DNA from: CAZMCC01 sp964564695
Lineage (GTDB): Bacteria; Planctomycetota; Phycisphaerae; Phycisphaerales; UBA1924
Direction of reading: 5' to 3'
Length of the DNA stretch: 64,000 bases
NCBI GenBank assembly: GCA_964564695.1
Contig: CAZMCC010000006.1
Coordinates: 1-64,000 of the forward strand
Translations under genes and position numbers: made by a program
Notes under the pieces: generated by a model
The model's database searches: none
Told to the model about the DNA's origin: nothing
The model's input: only the letters and a program-made list of their open reading frames with translations
Shown here: in pieces, positions 25,501-33,822 of the stretch
Numbering within the stretch: position 1 is the stretch's first letter
Layout: every line of letters starts with the position of its first letter

Positions 25501-26018
25501 CCCTCGCGGTAAGCCAGCAACTCACCGGCTGCGGCGTGCTCGTTCTCGCGGGGATCGTGCTCCTGCTTGGCGCGCGATGGGCGCTGCGACCGAAGGGACG
25601 TAAACACCAACCACCCGATGACGGGCTCGTGCTGGCCGTGACGTTCGAGACCAACGTCAAGCGGAAGCGTCGCACGAAGTCGGGCAAGGCCCGGGTTGCC
25701 GAGCCCGACCAGATCTTCACGAAGATCCGTGGCGTCCAACGACGTCGCGGCGCGGTGGACAACTGTGAGGCGGGCGAGCTCTTGCAGCTTGTTCGTGAAC
25801 CGGGCAACAAGGCCGACTCGGACGCCATCATGGTGTTCAACGACGAGGGTGAACAGGTCGGGTACTTGAGCAAGGAACTGGCCGAGCAGCTCGCCCCGGC
25901 GATCGACAGCGGCGTGCGATACGCGGCCCGCGTGCTCGAGGTCACAGGCCAGGAGCACGACAACCCCGGCGTCAACATCGAAGTTTGGCGAGTCGGCGAA
26001 CCCTCCGCTCCCCGGTAG
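25497..26018 (+). CDS. Membrane-anchored HIRAN-domain protein
   Basis: ATGA overlap couples it to the lipoprotein gene. The 173-residue product has a membrane helix at about 12-32 (GVLVLAGIVLLLGARWAL) followed by a basic stretch. The HIRAN-type domain (about 70-165) has LVREPGNKADSDAIMVFNDE and QVGYLSKELAEQLAPAI. HIRAN domains bind single-stranded or damaged DNA ends. A membrane-tethered copy in a phage is unusual. The role is unknown; sensing or blocking incoming DNA is a speculation. Confidence 0.75.
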   Translation: MTLAVSQQLTGCGVLVLAGIVLLLGARWALRPKGRKHQPPDDGLVLAVTFETNVKRKRRTKSGKARVAEPDQIFTKIRGVQRRRGAVDNCEAGELLQLVREPGNKADSDAIMVFNDEGEQVGYLSKELAEQLAPAIDSGVRYAARVLEVTGQEHDNPGVNIEVWRVGEPSAPR

Positions 26019-26057
26019 TATCGGCCAACCCTCCGGTGGATACGCGGGGGTAGGAGC

Positions 26058-26771
26058 TTGGCCGATGCGGTTTGGCCTGTCTCGCTCACGCAGGCCCCCA
26101 TCACAGCGCGACTGACCGGACGGGACGAGCCCGCGGTGGTCACCACGGCCATGTCGGCCGGCCCGCCCAAGGCCCGCCGCCGCTACACCGCCAGGTGGGA
26201 GACCTGGTCGATCCTGCTCCGCTTCACGCGGCTGCAGCTCGAGACGTTCAACGCGTTCCACCGCGACACCGTCCAGGCCGGCGCCCTGCCGTTCGAGTGG
26301 CGGCACCCCGAGACCGGCAACCAGATCGACTTCCGCTTCATCGGCGACCCGCCGCAGAAGAAGGCGAACGCCCCTCGCAACGCCGGCAAGACGGACGTGT
26401 GGGACGTCGAGTTCCAGCTGATGACGATCCCGGGCACCGAGGTCACCGGCAGCGAGCCGCCGCCCGAGGACCCGCCCGACCCCATCATCGAGATGTACGC
26501 GATGGCGTTCGACCCACCGACCCCGGCGGAGCCCGAGGGCGCCGGCGGCGCGGAGCTCGAGTTCTTCCTGGTCCGCGAGGCGATCGCCGCCGAGCCCGAC
26601 GTGGTCGTGTGGATCACGCAGCTGCCGTTCGACCCGCCGGGCGTCAGCGACGACGGCGACGTCGGCTTCAGCAGCGAGCTGGTCCTCAGCGGAACGGAGC
26701 CCGGCGGCGGGTCCACCAGGTACAGCACCGGTGACACCGCGCCGGGCGGTGGCGGGGAGTCATCGTCCTAG
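26058..26771 (+). CDS. Minor tail protein
   Basis: The 237-residue product starts at TTG with a G run upstream. The N-terminal 130 residues have a beta pattern with RRRYTARWETWSILLRFTRL, EWRHPETGNQIDFRF and WDVEFQLMTIPG, typical of minor tail proteins after the tape measure. A Pro/Glu-rich linker and an additional beta-rich extension follow. Start codon choice is uncertain. Confidence 0.6.
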   Translation: MADAVWPVSLTQAPITARLTGRDEPAVVTTAMSAGPPKARRRYTARWETWSILLRFTRLQLETFNAFHRDTVQAGALPFEWRHPETGNQIDFRFIGDPPQKKANAPRNAGKTDVWDVEFQLMTIPGTEVTGSEPPPEDPPDPIIEMYAMAFDPPTPAEPEGAGGAELEFFLVREAIAAEPDVVVWITQLPFDPPGVSDDGDVGFSSELVLSGTEPGGGSTRYSTGDTAPGGGGESSS

Positions 26772-26827
26772 TCGTTTGACAACCGCGCCCAGGACGTGGC
26801 GTGGAGCTTTACACACGGAGGTTCACC

Positions 26828-27265
26828 ATGTCGGGTCTGAACGTCAGCCACACCACTTCCGCCGCGATCGCCACCGGCTCGGGATCGACCAAGACGATCC
26901 TCGAGTACACGGCGCCGGCCAGCGGCGGCGCCCGCATCAAGCGGGCCCGCATCACCTTCGACGGCGTCACACCCACCGGGCCCAAGGGGCTGTGCCTCTT
27001 CCGCAAGGGCGCGACCACCGGCACCGGCACCAACCGCGGGCCCATCAAGGTCAGCGGCCACACCGGCAGCGTCGTCGGCACGGGCAAGGAGAACTTCACG
27101 GTCGAGCCCACCGGCGGTTCGCTCGTGCACTCCGAGCTGGCCCACCCGCAGAACGGGTGCGAGATGTCGCGGGAGGTCATCCTCAACCCCGGCGAGACGT
27201 TCAACGTCGCGGTCAACATCGGCACCGGCGTGAACGCCACCGTCACGCTCGACATCGAGGAGTGA
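26828..27265 (+). CDS. Probable tail structural protein
   Basis: ATG at 26828 has GGAGG six bases upstream. The 145-residue product is Thr/Gly-rich and beta-stranded (ILEYTAPASGGARIKRARIT; VNIGTGVNATVTLDIEE). It resembles small virion proteins and lies between minor tail genes. No family recognised. Confidence 0.6.
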   Translation: MSGLNVSHTTSAAIATGSGSTKTILEYTAPASGGARIKRARITFDGVTPTGPKGLCLFRKGATTGTGTNRGPIKVSGHTGSVVGTGKENFTVEPTGGSLVHSELAHPQNGCEMSREVILNPGETFNVAVNIGTGVNATVTLDIEE

Positions 27266-27269
27266 GCCC

Positions 27270-27749
27270 ATCGCCCGCTCGCTCTCCACCGCCGCCAAAC
27301 GCGCCATCTACGCCGCCCAGACCGGCGAGGTGTTCGTGTTCCTGCTCACGCTGCGGCACCCGAGCTTCGCCGATGACATCCTGGTCTGCTCGGACTCGGC
27401 CAACGTGGTCAGCCTCGGCCGCATCTTCCGGCCCTTCCCCTTCGAGATCGACCTGGTCAACGAGGAGGAGGGCCCGGTCAGCGTGCAGCTGCGCATCTGC
27501 AACGTCGACCGGCGCATCGTGCAGGAGGTCCGCTCCATTCCCTCGGGGTCGATCGACGTCGTCGTCGAGCTCGTGCTGGCGAGCAGCCCCCACCTGCGCG
27601 AGGCGGGCCCGCTGACCTTCACCCTCCGCGACGTCGCGTACGACGAGCTCGTCGTCGAGGGGGAGCTGAAGTTCGAGGACTTCCTGAACGAGCCGTGGCC
27701 GCAGCACACCATGACCCCGGGCCGGTTCCCCGGGATGTTCGCCGGATAG
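27270..27749 (+). CDS. Phage tail protein, DUF1833 type, possible ATC start
   Basis: The frame from the ATC at 27270 encodes ARSLSTAAKRAIYAAQTGEV then FVFLLTLRHPSF, the normal N-terminus of DUF1833 tail proteins. GAGGAG lies seven bases before this ATC. The first in-frame GTG is 27330, which would remove the conserved first 20 residues. The remainder (FPFEIDLVNEEEG, VELVLASSPHL, LKFEDFLNEPWP) also fits. The gene follows the previous stop by five bases. Confidence 0.75.
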   Translation: MARSLSTAAKRAIYAAQTGEVFVFLLTLRHPSFADDILVCSDSANVVSLGRIFRPFPFEIDLVNEEEGPVSVQLRICNVDRRIVQEVRSIPSGSIDVVVELVLASSPHLREAGPLTFTLRDVAYDELVVEGELKFEDFLNEPWPQHTMTPGRFPGMFAG

Positions 27750-27759
27750 GAGGTCGCCC

Positions 27760-28041
27760 ATGATCACGACTATCCCCCGCGCCGCCGGCGAGCTGGTCAA
27801 GGGCACCTGGATGCCTCAGCGCCTGGGGCGCACCGGCGATCGACGGCTGGTCATCCACGTGTCGTGCCCCAAGTGCGGCGCCAAGGGCTCGATCGACCGC
27901 GAGGACCCGGACTGCGGGCACACCGTCAACAGCCTGGGGCACGTCGCCCCCAAGCTCACCTGCCCGGACCCCGCCTGCGGCTGGGAGGGCGTCGTACGCC
28001 TCGGGGGCTTCGGCCGCGGAGCAGGTGAACAGTGCGGCTGA
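27760..28041 (+). CDS. Small zinc-binding phage protein
   Basis: AGGAGG precedes the ATG at 27760. The 93-residue product has CPKC near residue 36, then Cys/His residues and CPDPAC near residue 68, which could form a zinc ribbon. It overlaps the start of the large tail tip gene by 10 bases. Function unknown. Confidence 0.65.
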   Translation: MITTIPRAAGELVKGTWMPQRLGRTGDRRLVIHVSCPKCGAKGSIDREDPDCGHTVNSLGHVAPKLTCPDPACGWEGVVRLGGFGRGAGEQCG

Positions 28042-31000
28042 CCGACACCCCGCCATCCTGGGCACGCCAGTATGTTGGCCTCCCCTATGCCCCCGGCGGC
28101 ATGGCGATGGCCGGCGCCGACTGCTGGGGCCTGGTGCGCCTCATCCACGCGCGGGAGCTGGGCATCGTGCTGCCGGCACTCGTCGACGCCGGGCTGGAGC
28201 TCGATCAGGGCGGCGCGGACCAGTTGGACGCCCGCCGCCTGCAACTCGCCCAGGAGCGCGACAACTCCGGACGCTGGCAGCGGGTCGGGATGGACGAGAT
28301 CGAAGTGGGCGACGTCTGGACAGGCCGCACGGCCCGCAGCCCCCACGTGGGCGTCATGGTCGCGGCCGGCCAGATGCTCCACTGCATCCGCGACGTCGGC
28401 TCCTGCCTCGAGCGGGTCGGGTCGATCACCTGGGCGGGCCGGCTCGACGCCTACTACCGGTTCGCCGGGCCCGTCCGGCTCCGGGGCACGCTACAGCCGT
28501 TTGCCGGCCCCAGGATCGATCGCGAGCTCCCGGCGGGTCTGACGGTGGCCGAGGCCCTGGCGGCCGCTGGCATCGTCTCCACGCCCTTCCTGCGCGTGTT
28601 TGTCGGAGACCGCGAAGTTCCCACGGAACTGTGGGGCCGCGTCCGGCCCCGCCCGGGGCGCACGCTGACCGTCGCCGCCATCCCCGCCGGCGGCCAGGGC
28701 GGGGGCAAGAGCGCGCTGCGGATCGTCGCCACCCTCGCCATCATCGCCGCGGCGTCGATCGCCACCGCCGGCGTGGGTGGAGCCCTCCTCAAGGCCGGCT
28801 ACGCAGCGACCACCGCCGCGATCGGCGGCGCCATCGCCGGCGGCGTGGTGACCCTGGGACTCTCGCTCGCCCTCAACGCCCTGGCCCCGCCGCCCAAGCA
28901 GCGGCTCAGCGACGGCTCCGCGGACCGCGTCAGCCCCACCGTGACCGGCACGCGCAACGAGCTGCGGCTGTACGGCGTCGTCCCCTCCGTCCTGGGCACG
29001 CACCGCATCGCCCCGGTGTTCGGAGCCGTCCCGTACAGCGAGACCGTGGGCGATGACCAGTTCATCCGGGTCCTGCTCATCGCCAGCTACGGCGAGGTCG
29101 AGCTGAGCGACATCCGCCTGGGCAGCACCCCGATCGAGCAGTTCGACGGCGTCGAGATCGAGGTCAGAAGCGGGGCCCCGGGCGAGGACCCGATCCGGCT
29201 CTACCCCTCGACCATCATCGAGGACGATCAGCAGGCGCTGCTCACCTACATCGCCGGCGACGGCTGGGTCACCCGCCGCTCGGCCACCAACGCCGACGAG
29301 CTCAGCGTCGAGGTCACCTTCCCCCGGGGCCTCGCCCTGCTCGAGCGCGACGGCGAACGCCGGCCGGCGTCCGTCGACGTCGAGGTGGAGTACGCCGATG
29401 CCGGCACGGGAGCTTGGCGGAGGATCAACGCCGCGAGCCCGACGTTCTACCGCGAGCTCGACCTGCTCAGCCGGACGCCCGAGGTCGTGTTCGGGGGCTC
29501 GCCGCTGCAGGAGGGACGCATCGCCTGGGGCACGGGCGCGGGCCTGACGCCCGACCCGCGGCCGGGCTACCTGCCGGGCGCGGGCTTCTCCTGGGCCGCC
29601 GGCGGGTGGGTCTACGCCCCGACGACGGGCACGTACACGTTCGGCATCGACGGCTCGGACGCGATCGACCTGCACGTGCGCGGCCGCGAGGTCGTGAGCT
29701 GGTACGGCCAGCACGCCCCAGGCGGCGTCTGGCGCACCGGCACGATCGAGCTCGAGGCCGGCTGGCATCCGATCCGCATCCGGGTCGAGGCGCGGAACGG
29801 GCCCTGGCCCGACGGCGGGGCGCTCGCCCTGGGGTGGCAGCGCCCCGGCGACGGCGGGATCGCGTACATCGAGCCGGTGAGCTTCCGGGATCTGGGCGGC
29901 GTCGACGGCCGGCTGAGCGTGAACTGGTTCAGCCACGCCGAGTACGACTCGGTCCTGTCCACCACCGAGGCCCGCCTGGGCGACCCGATCCGGCGCACGC
30001 TCGCCTGGGCCGTGCCGCGCGGGGAGTACGACGTCCGCGTCCGCCGGCTCACCGACAACAGCCCCGACCCGAACACGCTCATCGACGAGGTGTACTGGAC
30101 GGCGCTGCGGACCATCCGCGGCGAGGACCCCGTCAAGCTCGCCGGCCTGGCGAAGATCGCGATCCGCATCCGGGCCACCGACCAGCTGCAGGGCGTCGTC
30201 GACAACGTCAACTGTCTGGCCCGGCGCATCTGCCCTGACTGGGATGCCCCGAGCCAGAGCTGGATTCGGCGGCCGACGAGCAACCCCGCGAGCCTGTACC
30301 GCCTGGTGCTGCAGGGCCCGGAGATCTCCAAGCCCGTCGCCGACGCGCGGCTCGACCTGGCGGAGATCCAGGCGTGGCACGTCGACAACGACGCCAAGGG
30401 GCTCGGGTACAACGCCGTCATCGACTTCCAGGGCACGGTGCTCGAGCGGCTGAGCGAGACCGCGGCCGCCGGCCGGGCCAGCCCCGCCATGCGGGACTCG
30501 CTCTACTCGGTCGCGCGTGACCGCGTGCTGACGACGCCGGTGCAGCACTTCACCCCGCGCAACTCGACCGCTTACCGCGGGCGCCGCGTGTTCCCCGAGA
30601 TCCCGCACGCGCTGCGGGTGCGGTTCCTCAACGCCGACATCGACTACCAGCAGGACGAGCGCACCGTCCTGGACGACGGCTACGTGATCGCCGGCCGCGA
30701 CGCCTGGGACGTCCCGGCGCCCACGCTCCCCGAGGCCACGGTGTTCGAGGTCCTCGAGCTCGCCGGCATCACCAGCCCCGCCCAGGCGTTCAAGCACGGC
30801 CGCTACCACCTGGCCACGATGCGGCTGCGCTCGGAGATGCACGAGGTCTCGACCGACTGCGAGCACCTGGTGTGCAACCGCGGCGACCTGGTCCTGGTCA
30901 CGCACGACGTGCCGCTGTTCGGCCAGGCCTCGGGGCGCGTCACCCGCCTGATCGTCGACACCGCCGACAACCTGGTGGGCGTCGTCCTGGACGAGCAGGT

Positions 31001-32810
31001 GATCATGGAGGCCGGAACGGAGTACCGCCTGCGCGTGCGTCTCGACACCGGCGCCTCGTTCGCGGTCGGCATCGAGCCCGAGGTCGGGGCCACCAACGAG
31101 CTGCGGTTCACGCAGCCGACGTCGAGCGGCAGCCCGCGCCCCAAGGTCGGCGACTTGGCCATGTTCGGCCCGACGGGACTCGAGACCCGCGAGCTGGTGG
31201 TGAAGTCCATCCGCATGTCCGCCAACCTGGGCGCCACGCTCGAGCTCGTCGACCACGCGCCCGGTGTGCACCAGGCCGACGTCGGCGCCATCCCCGCGTT
31301 CACGAGCGGGATCACGCGGCCGCCGGCGTGGCGCGACGGGCCCGCCGACCCGGTCATCGAGAACATCCAGTCGGACGACTGGGTCATGATCCGCCACGCG
31401 GACGGTTCGCTCGAGCCCAGGATGGTCATCACCCTCCGCCGACCGAGCGGCCAGCGATCGCGGCCGGTGCAGGTGCAGGTCATCACCAGGCCGCTCCCGC
31501 CCGACGGCGTCGCGGCGCCGCTGGGACCGTGGACGCATCACCCCGTGGCACCGCTCGAGAACCGGCGCGTCTCGATCGGCGGCGTCGAGGTCGGCACGAC
31601 CTACGCCATCCGCCTGCGGGTTATCGACGCCATCGGGCGGACGTCCAACTGGGTCGACGCCGAGCACACCGTGGTCGGCAACATCCTGCCACCGCCCGAC
31701 GTGCTCACGTTCGACGTCTCGCGCATGGCCGACGGCACGCGGCGGTACAGCTGGGACCTGGGCGAGATCCCGCCCGACGTCGACGGCGTGCTCATCCGGT
31801 ACCAGCCGCAGGCGGCCGCTGCTGATTGGGCCACGATGACGCCGCTGCACACCGGCGTGCTGGACGGGGCGAGCCCCCAGGAGCTGAACGTCCCGCCGCA
31901 GGGGAGCTGGCGGTTCGCGATCAAGATGATCGACACCGCCGGCAACGAGTCGGCCAACGCGGTGTTTGTCGAGCGAATGCTGGGCCGGGCTCGCCTGCCG
32001 AATTCCGTGGTCACGTTCGACGGAAGGGTGGAGAACTGGCCGGGCACGCTCACCGACTGCTTCCGAAGCCTGGCCGGGCCCGTCGTCGAGGCGATCGACG
32101 ACACGACCTGGGCGACGCTCGCGGCCCAGGGCGCGTCGACGTGGAATCAGTGGCCGCGGTGGAACATGCGCCCGCGGTCGCCGATCACGTACGTGACGCC
32201 GGCGATCGACCTGGGCGCGGTGTTTGCCACCAGCCCCGAGGCCTCGCTGGTGTGCGGGGGCGTGGGCTCGGTCGAGTTCCGCTCGAGCAACGACGCCGAC
32301 GACTGGTCCGCCTGGGTGCCGTACGACCAGGTGCAGGGCACGAGCGTCGACGCCCGCTATCACCAGTGGCGCATTACCGTCGCGCACCTGCCCCCCGGCA
32401 GCCCGGTGCCGACCGTCTACGAGTTCGTCGCCGACGCGCTGGCGACGCCGATCGAGCAGGTGTTCGAGGACTGGGACACGTTCTACGCGCCCGCGGGCTA
32501 CCGCATCGGCGTGGGCGACGTGCGGCTGCCGGTGACCCTCGGCCGGTTCGCGTCGATCCAGTCGGTGAACCTCACGTTCAACGGCCTGGGGGCCGGTTAC
32601 ACCTACTCCGTCGTCGACAAAGACACGGTGGCCGGGCCGAGGGTTCGTGTGTACGACTCCGATGACCAGCCCGCCGACGCCACGGTCGACGTCGTCGTGC
32701 GTGGTTTCGCGGGCGGTGCGGGCGCCTCGCGCGTGGACGACGTCGGTGGTGGGCAGTGGTACTTCCGCAATCCGGACAACAGCGGGCACCTTCTCACCGC
32801 GGGGTTCTAG
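28032..32810 (+). CDS. NlpC/P60 and J-like tail tip fusion protein with PA14 domain
   Basis: GTG start; 1592 residues. Residues 1-140 form an NlpC/P60 peptidase domain with catalytic-type C31 in GADCWGLV and H105 in SPHVGVMV. A tail-assembly linker with a hydrophobic stretch (about 220-285) follows. Near residues 520-620 a PA14-like domain appears (GWVYAPTTGTYTFGIDG; LEAGWHPIRIRVEARNG). The middle and C-terminal half resemble the J-like tail tip with fibronectin-type repeats. In lambda these are the separate K and J proteins. It should act at the tail tip in wall digestion, receptor contact and DNA delivery. Confidence 0.85.
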   Translation: MRLTDTPPSWARQYVGLPYAPGGMAMAGADCWGLVRLIHARELGIVLPALVDAGLELDQGGADQLDARRLQLAQERDNSGRWQRVGMDEIEVGDVWTGRTARSPHVGVMVAAGQMLHCIRDVGSCLERVGSITWAGRLDAYYRFAGPVRLRGTLQPFAGPRIDRELPAGLTVAEALAAAGIVSTPFLRVFVGDREVPTELWGRVRPRPGRTLTVAAIPAGGQGGGKSALRIVATLAIIAAASIATAGVGGALLKAGYAATTAAIGGAIAGGVVTLGLSLALNALAPPPKQRLSDGSADRVSPTVTGTRNELRLYGVVPSVLGTHRIAPVFGAVPYSETVGDDQFIRVLLIASYGEVELSDIRLGSTPIEQFDGVEIEVRSGAPGEDPIRLYPSTIIEDDQQALLTYIAGDGWVTRRSATNADELSVEVTFPRGLALLERDGERRPASVDVEVEYADAGTGAWRRINAASPTFYRELDLLSRTPEVVFGGSPLQEGRIAWGTGAGLTPDPRPGYLPGAGFSWAAGGWVYAPTTGTYTFGIDGSDAIDLHVRGREVVSWYGQHAPGGVWRTGTIELEAGWHPIRIRVEARNGPWPDGGALALGWQRPGDGGIAYIEPVSFRDLGGVDGRLSVNWFSHAEYDSVLSTTEARLGDPIRRTLAWAVPRGEYDVRVRRLTDNSPDPNTLIDEVYWTALRTIRGEDPVKLAGLAKIAIRIRATDQLQGVVDNVNCLARRICPDWDAPSQSWIRRPTSNPASLYRLVLQGPEISKPVADARLDLAEIQAWHVDNDAKGLGYNAVIDFQGTVLERLSETAAAGRASPAMRDSLYSVARDRVLTTPVQHFTPRNSTAYRGRRVFPEIPHALRVRFLNADIDYQQDERTVLDDGYVIAGRDAWDVPAPTLPEATVFEVLELAGITSPAQAFKHGRYHLATMRLRSEMHEVSTDCEHLVCNRGDLVLVTHDVPLFGQASGRVTRLIVDTADNLVGVVLDEQVIMEAGTEYRLRVRLDTGASFAVGIEPEVGATNELRFTQPTSSGSPRPKVGDLAMFGPTGLETRELVVKSIRMSANLGATLELVDHAPGVHQADVGAIPAFTSGITRPPAWRDGPADPVIENIQSDDWVMIRHADGSLEPRMVITLRRPSGQRSRPVQVQVITRPLPPDGVAAPLGPWTHHPVAPLENRRVSIGGVEVGTTYAIRLRVIDAIGRTSNWVDAEHTVVGNILPPPDVLTFDVSRMADGTRRYSWDLGEIPPDVDGVLIRYQPQAAAADWATMTPLHTGVLDGASPQELNVPPQGSWRFAIKMIDTAGNESANAVFVERMLGRARLPNSVVTFDGRVENWPGTLTDCFRSLAGPVVEAIDDTTWATLAAQGASTWNQWPRWNMRPRSPITYVTPAIDLGAVFATSPEASLVCGGVGSVEFRSSNDADDWSAWVPYDQVQGTSVDARYHQWRITVAHLPPGSPVPTVYEFVADALATPIEQVFEDWDTFYAPAGYRIGVGDVRLPVTLGRFASIQSVNLTFNGLGAGYTYSVVDKDTVAGPRVRVYDSDDQPADATVDVVVRGFAGGAGASRVDDVGGGQWYFRNPDNSGHLLTAGF

Positions 32811-32813
32811 CCG

Positions 32814-33506
32814 ATGGCCAACAACATCACCGTCAAGGATGGCGGCGGGAACGACCAGATCGTCAGGACGACGGAGACGACGGGCGTTCACGTCCCGCAT
32901 CACATCGTCGAGTCGCTGCCGGTGGCGTGGCTCGTCGACTTCACCGGCTCGGTGTTCCCGACCATCACCGTGGCGATCGCGGGCGCGCAGACGCTGGCCA
33001 CACTGACGACTCTGACGGGCTCGGGCATCGCCCACGACGCGGCCGACGCCGGCAACCCGCACAAGATCGGTGCGAGGGCGAAATCGTCGCTGGCGGCCGT
33101 CACGCTGGTGTCGGCCGACGACCGGACAGACCTGTTCGCCGGCCCCGACGGCGTGCTGCTCGTTCGCCGCTGGGCGCCCCGCGGGGACGCGATCCGAGAC
33201 CGACTCACCAACACGGACGGCGCTTCGACGGCGTTCGCCGGCAGCTTCGCCGCGCCGGGAGCGGGGGTCCGTGTCAACGCGACGCAGGGGGCGTTCAGCA
33301 ACACGTCCCCCGCCACGATCACCGTCGACATCCGCGACGGCGTGGGCGGCTCGGTGCTGTGGACGGTCCCGGTTCCGCCGGGCGGGTGCCTGGAGAAGTG
33401 GGACCCGCCCCTTGAATTCAGCGACAACACGGCAGCAGCGATCGACGCCAGCGCGGCGACGACGACGCTGACCGCGTGCCTCAACGGCTTCAAGTCCAAG
33501 ACGTAA
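32814..33506 (+). CDS. Hypothetical tail fibre-associated protein
   Basis: The 230-residue product starts three bases after the tail tip stop. It is beta-rich with Thr/Val/Ala strands (FPTITVAIAGAQTLATLTTL) and a C-terminal segment with PGGCLEKWDPPLEF. It resembles accessory fibre or tip proteins. Function not assigned. Confidence 0.6.
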   Translation: MANNITVKDGGGNDQIVRTTETTGVHVPHHIVESLPVAWLVDFTGSVFPTITVAIAGAQTLATLTTLTGSGIAHDAADAGNPHKIGARAKSSLAAVTLVSADDRTDLFAGPDGVLLVRRWAPRGDAIRDRLTNTDGASTAFAGSFAAPGAGVRVNATQGAFSNTSPATITVDIRDGVGGSVLWTVPVPPGGCLEKWDPPLEFSDNTAAAIDASAATTTLTACLNGFKSKT

Positions 33507-33516
33507 GGAGAATTCG

Positions 33517-33822
33517 ATGCCGATCAGTAACCCGGAAGCGATCAGGTACGTCAACGAGGTCATCCGCCCCGTGTGCGAAGAGATCCGCGCACTCGAAGCC
33601 CGGATCTCATCGCACATCACCACCTGGGACAACGGCGTCAACGCGCTCATCCCGGTCGACGGTGGCGAGGTCCAGGACAGCCGCGATGACGTCAGCACCC
33701 TGCAGGGCAACGACGTCGTTGGCGTCATGGTCCAGTTGAACGCCATCCGCGACCTGCTCAACCAGGTCGGCGTCCCGGGCGTCATCGCCAAGCCCTGCGT
33801 CCGAGCACTTGAGGCCCACTAA
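33517..33822 (+). CDS. Small hypothetical tail-region protein
   Basis: TAAGGAGA lies upstream of the ATG at 33517. The 101-residue product is helical at both ends (AIRYVNEVIRPVCEEIRALE) and contains a short acidic middle. It is followed at once by the beta-helix fibre gene. Function unknown. Confidence 0.6.
   Translation: MPISNPEAIRYVNEVIRPVCEEIRALEARISSHITTWDNGVNALIPVDGGEVQDSRDDVSTLQGNDVVGVMVQLNAIRDLLNQVGVPGVIAKPCVRALEAH

Noticed and set aside
26011..26024. CGGTAGTATCGG as a fifth copy of the phage promoter motif
   Set aside because: No TTGAYC box at the fixed distance; the likeness comes from a TAG stop followed by TAT.
26776..26781. TTGACA upstream of the 26828 gene as a promoter
   Set aside because: The expected -10 region reads GC-rich with no TATAAT-like box.
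28491..33791. Long minus-strand open frame (1766 codons) opposite the tail tip gene
   Set aside because: Arg/Gly/His-rich composition without domains; it mirrors the plus-strand gene, which has clear domains.
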